Shown here piece after piece: positions 8,899-21,586 of a DNA stretch of 64,000 bases. The stretch covers positions 42,769 to 106,768 of the forward strand of contig JACQVA010000097.1 of assembly GCA_016210005.1 (NCBI GenBank), in the 5' to 3' direction. How positions within the stretch are numbered: position 1 is the stretch's first letter; each line of letters starts with the position of its first letter. The position numbers and the translations under genes are program-made. Below the pieces are notes generated by a model. The model saw only the letters and a program-made list of their open reading frames with translations, was not told where the DNA came from and made no database searches. Source of the DNA: Deltaproteobacteria bacterium (GTDB lineage: Bacteria > Desulfobacterota > Binatia > HRBIN30 > JACQVA1).

Positions 8899-10416
8899 AT
8901 GCCGCAAAGAATTTTAGCGCTCGATATCGAGGACGCCGAGGTCAAAGCGGCGGTCCTGGAAACCAGCTTTCGCGATTATCGCATCGCCGGGCTTTACCAC
9001 GACGTGTTGCGCGCCGACGGCGGATCGCTGCCGGAGCAGCTCAAGCGCTTCCTCGAGCGTCACGAGTTGAAGGGCGATACGGTGGTCTCCACCCTGCCGG
9101 GCCGCCTGGTCTCGCATCGGGTGTTCTTCCTGCCGTTTCGTGATCGCAAGCGACTGAACCAGACCATTCCGTTCGAGCTCGAAACCCAGGTGCCCTTCGG
9201 CCTCGACGAAGTGGTCGTGGACTATCAGGTGCTCCACCGCGACCGCGCCGGCACCACCGTGCTGGCCGGGATGGTGCAAAAGCCCGACCTCGAAGCCCAC
9301 TTGGCGCTGTTGCAGGCGGCGGGCATCGATCCCAAGGTGGTCGACTTCGCGCCGCTGTCGGCGCTCAACGTGCTGCGCGTGCTCGGACGCGATCTGCCGC
9401 CGACTTTCGCCTTCGTCGAGTTCACCGGCCAGGCTGGCAACGTCGCCCTCTACCGCAACCTGGAGCTGGTAGGTGTGCGCACCCTGTCGGTGGTGCGCGC
9501 GGCCAGTGCCGCCAACAGCGAGGGTGGCAACGGACACCTCGAGGGGGCGGCGGCGGCTCAACTCACGGGCGAGATCGCCAAGAGCGTCGCCGCCGAGCTG
9601 CGATGGAGCCTGATGGTGCTCAACGGGGCGCCGCTGGACGAGCAGATGCCCTGTTACCTCGCGGGTGAGCCGGCCTGGTTGGACGCGATTGCCCCGCTGC
9701 TCGAGCGTGAGCTGGCGCTGGCGGTGCGGCGGCTGGAGTCCGAACCGCTGCAGGCCGTAACCAGCGAAAACCGCGCCGCCGTGCCTAACTGTGCCGCCCC
9801 GCTCGGCCTCGCCCTGCGCGAGGTGGCGCCGGCGAACACGCTCGGCCTCAATTTCCGGCGTGGCGAGTTCACTTACCATCGCGGGCAGCAGGAAGTCCGC
9901 CGCGCCCTGGCCCGGCTGGCGGCGCTGGCGGGGGTGTTGGTGGTGTTGGCCTTCGCCAACATCTTCGCCGACTATCAGTTGCAGCTCAACCGCCTGGCCG
10001 CTCTCGATACCCAAGTACGCAAGGTCTTCAAGGCCACCCTGCCCGAACAACGGCCGGTGAATGAACGCGAGCAGCTGCAAGGCGAAATCGACAAAGCCGA
10101 GCAAAAGATGCAACTGCTCGGTGGCATCGCTTCGCTCTCCGGCGTTGCCAGCATCGATATCCTGCGCGCCGTCAGTGCCGCGCTGCCCGAAAGCGTGAAG
10201 CTCGACATCGACGAGTACGCGCTCGACCCCGAGGCGGTGCGCATCCGTGCGCGTACCGAATCGTTCGATGTCGTCGACACCATCAAGCAGCAGCTCGCTG
10301 CCGTCGCTTTGTTCAAGGACGTGCAGGTGAAGGACGCCAAGCAGTCGCCCGACGGCAAAGACGTCAGCTTCCGGCTGATCCTGATCATGACCAAAGACTC
10401 CGAGGCGGTAAGTTAA
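8899..10416 (+). CDS. gspL: Type II secretion inner-membrane protein GspL
   Basis: GspL recruits GspE to the membrane platform. The 505 residues comprise an actin-like (PilM/GspL-type) cytoplasmic domain beginning MPQRILALDIED, a single membrane helix near 335-355 (LAALAGVLVVLAFANIF), a short coiled segment and a ferredoxin-like periplasmic domain at the C terminus. It is slightly longer than enteric GspL, as is common in deltaproteobacteria. gspM starts immediately after its TAA. Confidence 0.9.
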   Translation: MPQRILALDIEDAEVKAAVLETSFRDYRIAGLYHDVLRADGGSLPEQLKRFLERHELKGDTVVSTLPGRLVSHRVFFLPFRDRKRLNQTIPFELETQVPFGLDEVVVDYQVLHRDRAGTTVLAGMVQKPDLEAHLALLQAAGIDPKVVDFAPLSALNVLRVLGRDLPPTFAFVEFTGQAGNVALYRNLELVGVRTLSVVRAASAANSEGGNGHLEGAAAAQLTGEIAKSVAAELRWSLMVLNGAPLDEQMPCYLAGEPAWLDAIAPLLERELALAVRRLESEPLQAVTSENRAAVPNCAAPLGLALREVAPANTLGLNFRRGEFTYHRGQQEVRRALARLAALAGVLVVLAFANIFADYQLQLNRLAALDTQVRKVFKATLPEQRPVNEREQLQGEIDKAEQKMQLLGGIASLSGVASIDILRAVSAALPESVKLDIDEYALDPEAVRIRARTESFDVVDTIKQQLAAVALFKDVQVKDAKQSPDGKDVSFRLILIMTKDSEAVS

Positions 10417-11010
10417 ATGGCCTTCGACCCCCGGGAGATGTTCAACTTCTACCAGCGCCTGTCCCCGCGCGAGCGCTTCTTGCTGGCGCTGGCACTCGGC
10501 TCCGTGCTGGTGATTTCGCTCTACAGCTTCGTCTGGGATCCGCTAGTGGCCGGCCGGGCCGCCTTACAGCGCCGCATCGCCACCCGTGAGCAGGACATGG
10601 CCGCGATTCAAACCCAACGCTCGCGCTACCTCGAGCTGTTGCGGCAGATGGAGGCGAGCCAGGCCGTGCTCATGCGCACGGACCAGAACTTCTCGCTCTT
10701 CGCCCACCTGCAGAGCGCCGTCACGCAAGTAATCTCGCGCGAGCACATTCAGTCGATGAATCCGTCCGACAAGAACCTCACCGACGAGTACCAGGAGCAG
10801 ACGGTGGAGATTAAGCTGTCGGCGATCACTTTGGAGCAGATGGTGAACATGCTGTATCGCATCGAGAAGGGGGACCAGCCGTTGCGGGTGGCGCGGCTGC
10901 AGGTCAAGAAGCGCTACAACGAGCCCCGCAGCTTCGATATCGTTGCGACGGTGTCGTTGCTCAAGCCGCGCACGGCGGCGGCACCGCCGGTCGCTGGCGG
11001 GGCCAGCTGA
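10417..11010 (+). CDS. gspM: Type II secretion protein GspM
   Basis: This small bitopic inner-membrane protein of 197 residues partners with GspL. One membrane helix is visible near residues 24-44 (LLALALGSVLVISLYSFVW), followed by a coiled segment and a ferredoxin-like domain (KLSAITLEQMVNMLYRIE). The start is the first base after the gspL stop, and its own stop overlaps the gspN start by one base (TGATG). Sequence similarity within the family is low, so the call rests on architecture and position. Confidence 0.88.
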   Translation: MAFDPREMFNFYQRLSPRERFLLALALGSVLVISLYSFVWDPLVAGRAALQRRIATREQDMAAIQTQRSRYLELLRQMEASQAVLMRTDQNFSLFAHLQSAVTQVISREHIQSMNPSDKNLTDEYQEQTVEIKLSAITLEQMVNMLYRIEKGDQPLRVARLQVKKRYNEPRSFDIVATVSLLKPRTAAAPPVAGGAS

Positions 11011-11933
11011 TGCGCTTCCCGCGCCTGCGCCTGCGACTGCCGCGGCCCTCGTTCGAGTGGCTCGGCGGCGCCATTAACCGCACCACCGTGCTCTACGGGC
11101 TCTTCACCCTGGTGCTCTTCCTGGTCTTTCTAGTGGTGAACTTCCCCCACGACGTGTTGGTGCGCAGAGTCGTCAGCCGGCTCAACCTCAGTCCGCTGGC
11201 GTTGGATTTCAACTCCGCGGGTTTCGCTTGGCACAAAGGCTACGAGCTGCGCGGCTTGCGCCTGTCGGCCGCGGCCGCACCCGAGGCAGCGCCCTTGCTC
11301 GAGTGCACCACCTTAGACGTGCGCCCGCTGCTGGCCGGTTTGCTGCGAGGGCAGCTGAGCGGGCTGACCTGGCAGGGCGAACTCTACGGCGGCAGTGCCG
11401 GCGGGCAGTGGACCATCACTAGCAACGGCGGCGCCGGCCAAGTTGACTTCGCGCAGCTCGATCTCGGCCGCTACCGCCCGCTGACGGCGTACCTCGAAGA
11501 GGGCCAACTCGGCGGACAGGTGGCTGGAAGCTTCAGCGTGCAGCTCGGTGGCGGGGAGCAGCGCTCGGCGCAGGTAGCGGGCGAGCTGACGGTGAACCGC
11601 CCCGGCCTGATCGGGGCCAGGATCGCCGGCATCAAACTACCCGACCTGCAGTTTGCCCAGGCCAAAGGCCAGCTCAACCTCAAGGGCGAGCGCCTCGAGC
11701 TGCAAGAGGTGCGCCTCAGCGGTGACCAGTTGAGCGTCTCGCTCAGCGGCCAGATGACTTTTCGCGAGCCGCTCGGCAGCAGCGCGCTGAACCTGCGGAT
11801 AACCTTCGAGCAAAGCGCCGCCACCCCCACCGAGATCAAGGCGCTGCTGGCCTTGATTCCACGCCCGGCCAACGCGCGCCCGGATGCTCCGATCACGCTC
11901 GCGGGCACCCTGGCCGCGCCGCAGGTTCGCTGA
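11010..11933 (+). CDS. gspN: Type II secretion protein GspN
   Basis: This 307-residue protein has a short basic N terminus, a membrane helix at about 25-48 (LYGLFTLVLFLVFLVVNF) and a long beta-rich periplasmic region. The pattern GYELRGLRL...LDVRPLLAGLLRG resembles GspN and AsmA-like proteins. GspN occurs at the end of many deltaproteobacterial type II loci, and here it overlaps gspM by one base. Its role in secretion is less defined than that of the other components. It is the last gene of the run. Confidence 0.82.
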   Translation: MRFPRLRLRLPRPSFEWLGGAINRTTVLYGLFTLVLFLVFLVVNFPHDVLVRRVVSRLNLSPLALDFNSAGFAWHKGYELRGLRLSAAAAPEAAPLLECTTLDVRPLLAGLLRGQLSGLTWQGELYGGSAGGQWTITSNGGAGQVDFAQLDLGRYRPLTAYLEEGQLGGQVAGSFSVQLGGGEQRSAQVAGELTVNRPGLIGARIAGIKLPDLQFAQAKGQLNLKGERLELQEVRLSGDQLSVSLSGQMTFREPLGSSALNLRITFEQSAATPTEIKALLALIPRPANARPDAPITLAGTLAAPQVR

Positions 11934-12035
11934 GCCGCCGGCCCAACGCCGCGAGCGCGACCTTGATCTTTACCCGTGCCGCGGGCAGCATACTGCGTTG
12001 TCCATGGCTCTCAACCCACGTCGGATGACGCGCGC

Positions 12036-15653
<3,618 letters not shown>

Positions 15654-15665
15654 GGCCGCTCGCCT

Positions 15666-17396
15666 TCAGGCCGCCGGCAGCTGCAGAATGCGGTCGTACC
15701 TCTTGATCCGCGAGGCATCGCCGCTGCTGATGCGCCGCGCGTTCATCTCGACTGCCAACATGTGCCGGCTGATGAAGGTGGCCGCCAGCTCGCGCTTCTC
15801 GTCGGCTAGGCGCGCTTGCAACAGCAACTCGGCCGCTACCACCACGTCGATCACCATCTCGCAGACGCGCTTGGCGTTGAGCAAGGCGTACTGCGGATCA
15901 CCCATCAGCGCCGGCAGCGAGGTGTTGATCCAGTCGATGCCGGCGCAGACCTGCTGGACCAGATCGGGATCGCTAGCCCGCAATGACTCCAGCTCACCGC
16001 GCGTGTTGTCGAGGGTGGCCAGCAGCGCCCCCTTGGCCATTTCCTTGAGCGCGAAGCTGGCTTGGATCTCCGAGGTGCCCTCGTAGATCGTGGTGATGAT
16101 GGAGTCGGAGTGGTAATGGCCCGCCGGCGACTCGGCCATGTAGCCGATGCCGCCGTGCACCTGGATGCCTTTGCGGGTGACGTCGTTGCTGATCTCGGTG
16201 GCGTAGTACTTACACAGCGGCGTGAAGAAGCGGATCAACTGGCTGTTGCGCTCGAACTCTTCCTGCAAGCGGGCACGGCCGGAGTCGGCCGCGCTGCGAG
16301 TCGAGGCCAGATACAGGCGGATCGCCTCGGTGTGGTCGATCAGGGCGCAGGTGCGGTAGAGCAGGGCGCGCGCCGCTTGGATGTTGATCGCCATCAGGGT
16401 GAGCAGCGACTTGACCAGCGGCTGCTCGATGATCGGTGCGCCGAATTGTACCCGTTCCAGGGCATAGGCCCGGGCCTGGCCGAAGGCCGCCTCGGCAATC
16501 CCGATGGCTTGCGCGGCAACGCCGAGCCGGGCTTGGTTCATTAGATCGAGCATCGCGCGAAAGCCGGCGCCGGCTTTGCCCAACAGGAATGCCTGGGCGT
16601 GGTTGAACTCGACCACGCACGTGGGCGAGCCGTGGATGCCGAGCTTGGTCTCCGTGCGCGCCACCCGCACGGTGTTGGGCTGGCCGTCAGGCAGTACTCG
16701 CGGGCAGAGCAGCAAGCTGAGTCCGTTGGTGGTGCCTTTGGACTGCGCGAATGACGCGGCGTCACGCGCCAGCACCAGGTGTACATCCGCGCCACCGTTG
16801 GTGATGAAGATCTTCTCGCCGTCGATGAAGTAGCGGCCGCCTTCTGCGCTTACCCGTGTCACGATGCCGCCGAGATCCGAGCCCGCCTGGGGCTCGGTCA
16901 GATCCATCGAGCCCTGCAATTCGCCGCTGGCGAAGCGTGGCAGGTAGCTTCGTTTCAGCTCCTCGCTGCCGTACTTCTCGATGTCGCCGGCAACCCCGGC
17001 TTGCAGGCCGACGATGGTCATCAAGCTGGCATCGGCCCGCGCCACCATTTCCAGGTAAGCGCAGTTGAGCAACAGCGGCAGGCCATAGCCGCCGTAATCC
17101 GGGCTCAAAGGCAAGCAGATGAGACCGGCGGCGCGCAGCTTGTCGTAGCCGGCGGCGATGTGCGCCGGCACCACCACCTGGCCGCCGAGCAGGCGCACCT
17201 CCTCGTGCCAATGGGCGCGGGCGTTTTCGGCGATATCCTCACAGACTGTGGCGGTGGTGCGCATGATCGCCTTGTAGGTGTCGAGCTCTTCGGCCACGCT
17301 CGCCGCCTCGCCGCGGCAAAGGCGGAAATAGCGCGGCCAGTCAACCCGGTGGTCGATGAACAGATGCATATCCCGGTGGAAGAAATCGTTGATCAT
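15666..17396 (-). CDS. Acyl-CoA dehydrogenase family protein
   Basis: This flavoenzyme (576 residues) would catalyse alpha,beta-dehydrogenation of an acyl-CoA. The ATG at 17396 has GGGAGG about 10 bases upstream, which favours it over a longer open frame. Typical signatures are MDLTEPQAGSDLG, IFITNGGAD, QARLGVAAQAIG, QVHGGIGYM and the catalytic-loop region IYEGTSEIQ. The length and the extra C-terminal helical domain (about 450-576) resemble the FadE/DmdC-like large subgroup. The substrate cannot be told from sequence. It converges on secA with only 12 bases between the two stops. Confidence 0.92.
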   Translation of the reverse strand: MINDFFHRDMHLFIDHRVDWPRYFRLCRGEAASVAEELDTYKAIMRTTATVCEDIAENARAHWHEEVRLLGGQVVVPAHIAAGYDKLRAAGLICLPLSPDYGGYGLPLLLNCAYLEMVARADASLMTIVGLQAGVAGDIEKYGSEELKRSYLPRFASGELQGSMDLTEPQAGSDLGGIVTRVSAEGGRYFIDGEKIFITNGGADVHLVLARDAASFAQSKGTTNGLSLLLCPRVLPDGQPNTVRVARTETKLGIHGSPTCVVEFNHAQAFLLGKAGAGFRAMLDLMNQARLGVAAQAIGIAEAAFGQARAYALERVQFGAPIIEQPLVKSLLTLMAINIQAARALLYRTCALIDHTEAIRLYLASTRSAADSGRARLQEEFERNSQLIRFFTPLCKYYATEISNDVTRKGIQVHGGIGYMAESPAGHYHSDSIITTIYEGTSEIQASFALKEMAKGALLATLDNTRGELESLRASDPDLVQQVCAGIDWINTSLPALMGDPQYALLNAKRVCEMVIDVVVAAELLLQARLADEKRELAATFISRHMLAVEMNARRISSGDASRIKRYDRILQLPAA

Positions 17397-17538
17397 GCCT
17401 TTTCCTCCCGGCTTTGGTCCGTGATCTCGCTTGATGCGACGCATCATACCAGGAATTGCGGGGTAGGGTACCCTGGCAGCGGGCGGTTGTCATTCGTGTG
17501 CCCCGCAGATAGGGGAACACGGCGATGACAGGCCGGGG

Positions 17539-19047
17539 ATGCAGGGCGAGGGCGTAATAACGGCAGGGGAGAGCCGCTTCGAGACCGTGCGGCGGCGCAG
17601 CGGGTTGATCGGGGCACCGCTGGTATTCGCGGCGGTTTGGCTGGCGGCGCCGGACCTGCCCGCGCCGGCGCACCGTCTGGCAGCGATCTTGGCGGCGGTG
17701 GTGGTGTTGTGGGTCAGCGAGGCCATCCCGATGGCCATGACCGCCTTCATTGGTGTCGCCGCTGCCGTGGTATTGCAGGTGGCGCCGGCTGCGGCCGCCT
17801 TCGCGCCTTTTGCCGATCCGTTGATCTTCTTGTTCATCGGTACCTTCATGCTGGCGCAGGCGATCTTCTTCCACGGCCTCGATCGCCGCTTCGCCTTCGC
17901 CATCCTGGGGCTGCCGGGAGTCGGCCAGCGGCCCGGGCGCATCCTGGTCGCCTATGCGCTGGTGGCCTGCTTGATCTCGATGTGGATCAGCAACACGGCC
18001 ACCACCGCCATGATGTTCCCGATCGGGGTCTCGCTGCTCGCGTTTCTGGAGTCGCACCGGCAGGCCGGCCGCCTGCCGGCGGCATACGGTACCGTGCTGC
18101 TGCTGTCCAATGCGTTTGCCGCCTCGATCGGCGGACTGGCCACGCCGGTGGGTACGCCTCCCAACCTCATCGGGATCGGCTTCATCCGGCGGGAAACCGG
18201 CATGGCTCTGCCCTTCTTCACTTGGATGGCGCTGGCAGCCCCAGTAGCGGCGGTGCTCTTCGCCTGGGCGGTATTCAACCTGCGGCGCAGCGGCGTGCGC
18301 GGCAACCTGGCGCTGAGCGGGGTGACGGAGCTGATCCAAGCCGAACGCGCGGCGCTGGGTCCATGGACTCGCGGTCAAATCAACACCATGGTTGCCTTCG
18401 GCTCTACGGTTGCGCTCTGGGTGCTTCCCGGAGTTGTCGCCTTGATTGCCGGTCAGGAGCATCCGCTCTACCGCCAGCTGGCCGCGACTTTGCCGGAAGG
18501 GGCGGTGGCGCTATTGGGTGCCGGCTTGCTCTTCATCCTGCCGATCAATCTAGGCCGGCACGAGTTCACTCTCAGTTGGGCCGAGGCCGTGAAGATCGAT
18601 TGGTGGATTGTCTTTCTATACGGTGGCGGCATTGCCCTTGGTACGCTGGCGTTTCAAACCGGTCTGGCTGACGCGCTCGGGCGGGGCTTGACCGGTCTGC
18701 TCGGCGTACGCAGCAGCCTGGGGCTGCTCGCGCTCTCGACCGCCTTGGCGACAGTGCTGTCGGAGACCACCAGCAACACCGCCTCCGCCAACATGGTCGT
18801 GCCGGTGGTGATCGCCTTTGCCCGTTCTGCTGGCATTGATCCCGTGCTGCCCGCCATCGGCGCCACCATGGGCGCCTCGCTCGGCTTCATGCTGCCGGTG
18901 TCGACCCCGTGCAACGCCATTGTTTACGGCTCTGGGCGCATACCGCTCACCGCCATGATGAGGCACGGCGTTCTGCTCGATGTCGCCGGCGTCGTCGCCA
19001 TCATCGCCGTCCTCGGCCTGCTCGGGCCATTGATACTGGGCCGCTAG
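17539..19047 (+). CDS. DASS/SLC13-type sodium:carboxylate symporter
   Basis: This polytopic inner-membrane transporter of 502 residues has about 11-12 hydrophobic segments. Both signature Ser-Asn-Thr motifs of the divalent anion/sodium symporter family are present: WISNTATTAMM near 153 and ETTSNTASANM near 413. They form the sodium and substrate sites. Family members carry dicarboxylates, tricarboxylates or sulfate; the exact substrate is not evident. It is transcribed divergently from the acyl-CoA dehydrogenase gene, with about 140 bases between them. Confidence 0.9.
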   Translation: MQGEGVITAGESRFETVRRRSGLIGAPLVFAAVWLAAPDLPAPAHRLAAILAAVVVLWVSEAIPMAMTAFIGVAAAVVLQVAPAAAAFAPFADPLIFLFIGTFMLAQAIFFHGLDRRFAFAILGLPGVGQRPGRILVAYALVACLISMWISNTATTAMMFPIGVSLLAFLESHRQAGRLPAAYGTVLLLSNAFAASIGGLATPVGTPPNLIGIGFIRRETGMALPFFTWMALAAPVAAVLFAWAVFNLRRSGVRGNLALSGVTELIQAERAALGPWTRGQINTMVAFGSTVALWVLPGVVALIAGQEHPLYRQLAATLPEGAVALLGAGLLFILPINLGRHEFTLSWAEAVKIDWWIVFLYGGGIALGTLAFQTGLADALGRGLTGLLGVRSSLGLLALSTALATVLSETTSNTASANMVVPVVIAFARSAGIDPVLPAIGATMGASLGFMLPVSTPCNAIVYGSGRIPLTAMMRHGVLLDVAGVVAIIAVLGLLGPLILGR

Positions 19048-19207
19048 CGCGCCGGCCCGGCGGCATGCGTTGGCGTACAAGGGCATTCATGCGGAATCCG
19101 CTTGATCCGCTCAATCCGTTATAAGCCTTCTGTCTTCTGCACTCCGGGTCCGCGACAAACTTGTGGGTAACGTGGTGCCGACCCTGATCCTGTTCGGTGT
19201 TATGGCC

Positions 19208-19233
19208 GTCATTCCCGCGAAAGCGGGAATCCA
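19208..19233 (+). repeat. REP-like hairpin repeat, left copy
   Basis: The 26-base unit contains ATTCCCGC-GAAA-GCGGGAAT, an 8-bp stem closed by a GAAA tetraloop. It is the exact reverse complement of the copy at 19484-19509. Similar ATTCCCGC/GCGGGAAT hairpins are common dispersed repeats in many proteobacterial genomes, often close to GIY-YIG genes (recalled, not searched). Confidence 0.85.
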
Positions 19234-19250
19234 GTTTGGCGTTTGGCGCT

Positions 19251-19454
19251 ATGGACAAGCAGTTCTGCGTTTACATCCTGGCCAGCAAACTGAACGGCGC
19301 GCTGTACATTGGGGTGACCTCACAGCGAAGCGCACGGCTGCGCAGAGCCCGCAATCGTGCGGGAGAAGCAGCTGAAGAAGTGGCGCCGCGCCTGGAAGAG
19401 CTGATCGAAGCTCAGAACCCGGACTGGCGAGACCTCTATGACGAGATCGTGTAG
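19251..19454 (+). pseudogene. GIY-YIG endonuclease remnant
   Basis: The frame from ATG 19251 starts MDKQFCVYILASKLNGALYIG, the GIY-YIG half-motif of the small UvrC-like single-domain nucleases (normally about 85-100 residues). It ends with LIEAQNPDWRDLYDEIV, the usual C terminus of the same family. The middle is wrong. The catalytic Arg/Tyr segment and helices are missing, and the expected EKQLKKWRRAW string is readable only in another frame around 19365-19395. It therefore carries a central deletion plus at least one frameshift, leaving 67 codons. It lies exactly between the two inverted repeats. Confidence 0.75.
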
Positions 19455-19483
19455 CGCTGGCGGGTCGTAGCGAGCCGGTGGCG

Positions 19484-19509
19484 TGGATTCCCGCTTTCGC
19501 GGGAATGAC
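19484..19509 (-). repeat. REP-like hairpin repeat, right copy
   Basis: This is the exact inverted complement (26 of 26 bases) of 19208-19233. The two copies bracket about 250 bases holding the GIY-YIG remnant and together form terminal inverted repeats of a roughly 300-bp unit. No flanking target-site duplication was recognised. Confidence 0.85.
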
Positions 19510-19543
19510 AAATTGCGTCCCTTTCGCCCATGGGCCTCGGCCC

Positions 19544-19566
19544 CTGACAGTACACAGTACTGTCAG
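19544..19566. promoter_or_regulatory. Perfect palindrome upstream of mlaE
   Basis: CTGACAGTAC-ACA-GTACTGTCAG is a perfect inverted repeat with 10-bp arms and a 3-base centre, about 140 bases before the mlaE start. It could be an operator for a dimeric regulator or a short hairpin. No U-tract follows, so a terminator is less likely. The regulator is unknown. Confidence 0.45.
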
Positions 19567-19704
19567 ACTGGTGAGGATTTGCCCGGTCGGCTGCACGGTA
19601 CCCACAGATGTGTCGCACACCCCTTGTGGGCAGGCGACGGCGGCGGCGCGTGAACCCGCAGTCGTCCTGTGCTAGAGGCAAGGGCCGCATGCCGCGTTTG
19701 TTCC

Positions 19705-20787
19705 ATGGCTGAGGAAGTGGTGATGGAAGCGCCGACGCAGCTGCGCGCGCTCACCGCGGCAACCCAGTTGCTGGCGCGCGGGCGGGCGGAGATTGCCCGC
19801 GGCCGTTCACTGGTGGTCGATCTCAGCGGCGTCGGGGTAATCGGCTCGAACGGGGCCGCCGCGCTGCTGAGCCTGCGCCACGCCGCGCAAAAGGCCGCGC
19901 TCGGCTTCACTTTGCGGGGAGTACGCCCCGCCCACGTGCAGGAGCTCGCGCAACTGCCGGCGCCGCAGATGTCCGGCGAAGGCCGCGAGGAAGAGACCAC
20001 CCTCGCGCTTTACCTGGGAGCGATCGCCGAGGAGGTGGCGGCGCAGTGCGTCGATTTCCTCAGCCTGATGGCCGACACCGTCTACTGGTGCGGCTTGCGG
20101 CTGGTGGGCCGCGGCCCGTGGCGGCGCGGGCAGTTCGTGCGCGAGGCCATCGCCATCGGCAACGAGGGGCTGCCGATCGTCGCGGTGGTGGCGTTGCTGG
20201 TCGGGCTGGTGACCGCCTTTCAAGCCGCCGATCAACTGCGCCAATTCGGGGCTAACATCTTCATCGCCAACCTCGTCGGCCTGGGGGTGGTGCGCGAGCT
20301 GGGGCCGCTGATTACGGCCATCCTGATTGCCGGCCGCAGCGGCTCGGCGATGGCGGCCGAGTTGGGCACCATGGCGGTGGAAGAAGAGATCGACGCGCTG
20401 CGAGTAATGGGCATCGACCCGGTTCCCTACCTCGTCGTTCCCAAAGCCTTCGCGACCCTGGTCAGCGTCCCGGCGCTGACCATGTTGGCCAACATCGTCG
20501 GCATACTCGGTGGCTTCATCATCGCCATCGGCTATCTCGATCTCTCCCCCGATGCCTTCTACGCCCAACTTGTCAGCGCGCTCGATCCGTGGGACCTACT
20601 CACCGGCATCATCAAGAGCGTGCTGTTCGCCGCCGTGATCGTCAGCGTCGGCTGCCACTTTGGCTTGCGTCTGCACGGGGGCGCGGAAGACGTCGGGCGA
20701 GCAGCGACCGACGCCGTGGTGGCCTCGCTGTTCTTGATCATTCTGGTCGACGGCATCTACGTTACGCTCGAAACGGTGTTCACATGA
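19705..20787 (+). CDS. mlaE: MlaE-family lipid ABC permease with N-terminal STAS domain
   Basis: This is the permease of an MCE-type phospholipid transporter. ATG 19705 gives about 360 residues, although the frame is open to a GTG at 19669 and no clear ribosome site decides the start. Residues 1 to about 90 form a STAS-like domain (SLVVDLSGVGVIGSNGAAAL), which in E. coli is a separate protein, MlaB. The MlaE permease follows, with GLVTAFQAADQLRQFGAN, VRELGPLITAILIAGRSGSA and IDALRVMGIDP, the classic family signature. Its TGA overlaps the mlaF ATG (ATGA), so the two are coupled. Confidence 0.93.
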   Translation: MAEEVVMEAPTQLRALTAATQLLARGRAEIARGRSLVVDLSGVGVIGSNGAAALLSLRHAAQKAALGFTLRGVRPAHVQELAQLPAPQMSGEGREEETTLALYLGAIAEEVAAQCVDFLSLMADTVYWCGLRLVGRGPWRRGQFVREAIAIGNEGLPIVAVVALLVGLVTAFQAADQLRQFGANIFIANLVGLGVVRELGPLITAILIAGRSGSAMAAELGTMAVEEEIDALRVMGIDPVPYLVVPKAFATLVSVPALTMLANIVGILGGFIIAIGYLDLSPDAFYAQLVSALDPWDLLTGIIKSVLFAAVIVSVGCHFGLRLHGGAEDVGRAATDAVVASLFLIILVDGIYVTLETVFT

Positions 20788-21581
20788 GCGGCGAGCCGCT
20801 GGTCGAAGCCGACAACGTGGTGGTCGAGTTCGGCGAACATCGGGTGCTGAAGGGCTTGACGCTGACGATCAATGCCGGCGAGGTGGTGTGTTTGATCGGC
20901 GGCAGCGGTAGTGGCAAGACCACCTGCCTGCGCGCACTGCTCGGCCTGATCATGCCGGTCAGCGGCTCGATTCGGGTGCTGGGGGTGGATCTGGTGCGCG
21001 CCGACGAGCACCAGCGGGCGCACGTGGCGCGGCAGATGGGGATGCTTTTCCAACATGGGGCGCTGCTGGGCAGCCTGACGACCGAGGAGAACGTGGCCTT
21101 GCCGCTGATGCAACGGGGCGATCTGGCTCCGGAGATGATCCGCAGCCTGGCGCGTACCCGACTGGCGCAGGTGGGCTTGGGCGACGCAGTGTGCAATTAT
21201 CCGCGCGAGCTGTCCGGGGGTATGCAGAAACGGGCGGCGCTGGCACGGGCGGTGGTGCACGAGCCGCGGCTGCTCTTTTGCGATGAGCCGTCCTCGGGAC
21301 TGGACCCGGCCACGGTGGTGGCGATTGACGAGTTGATGCTGAAAATGCGCGATGACATCGGAGCGGCGCTGGTGGTGGTCACACACCATCCCGCCAGCGT
21401 CAAGCGGATAGCCAACCGCGTGGTCTTGCTGCGCGACGGCCGCGTGGCTGCCGACGGCACGGTGACCGCCGTGCGCGCGCTCGGCGACTCATGGGTGGAC
21501 GGCTTCTTCAGTGAAGAGACCGCACCCGTCACCCAAGGCACCACCATGGCCGAAGCGCTGGGCCTGATACCCCCGCAGTAG
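20784..21581 (+). CDS. mlaF: MlaF-type ABC transporter ATPase
   Basis: This is the cytoplasmic ATPase of the Mla-type lipid transporter, 265 residues from ATG 20784. Walker A is GGSGSGKTT (Lys 45). The Q-loop region contains GMLFQHGALLGSL, the signature motif is LSGGMQKRAALARA and Walker B is LLFCDEPSSGLDP; a downstream THHPAS holds the switch His. FQHGALLGSLT with the M after LSGG is typical of the MlaF/Ttg2A group. It overlaps mlaE by four bases, and mlaD begins 5 bases after its stop. Confidence 0.95.
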   Translation: MSGEPLVEADNVVVEFGEHRVLKGLTLTINAGEVVCLIGGSGSGKTTCLRALLGLIMPVSGSIRVLGVDLVRADEHQRAHVARQMGMLFQHGALLGSLTTEENVALPLMQRGDLAPEMIRSLARTRLAQVGLGDAVCNYPRELSGGMQKRAALARAVVHEPRLLFCDEPSSGLDPATVVAIDELMLKMRDDIGAALVVVTHHPASVKRIANRVVLLRDGRVAADGTVTAVRALGDSWVDGFFSEETAPVTQGTTMAEALGLIPPQ

Positions 21582-21586
21582 GTTGT

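Larger units (their letters stand above)
19048..19704. other. Intergenic stretch upstream of mlaE
   Basis: This stretch of about 650 bases has no intact gene. It holds a broken GIY-YIG reading frame bracketed by two inverted copies of a hairpin repeat (19208-19233 and 19484-19509) and a perfect palindrome at 19544-19566. The rest (19048-19207 and 19567-19704) shows no coding signal or clear promoter that I can support. Confidence 0.7.

Noticed and set aside
19563..20000. Possible minus-strand gene upstream of mlaE
   Set aside because: It lies mostly antisense to the STAS part of mlaE and has no recognisable motif or ribosome site.
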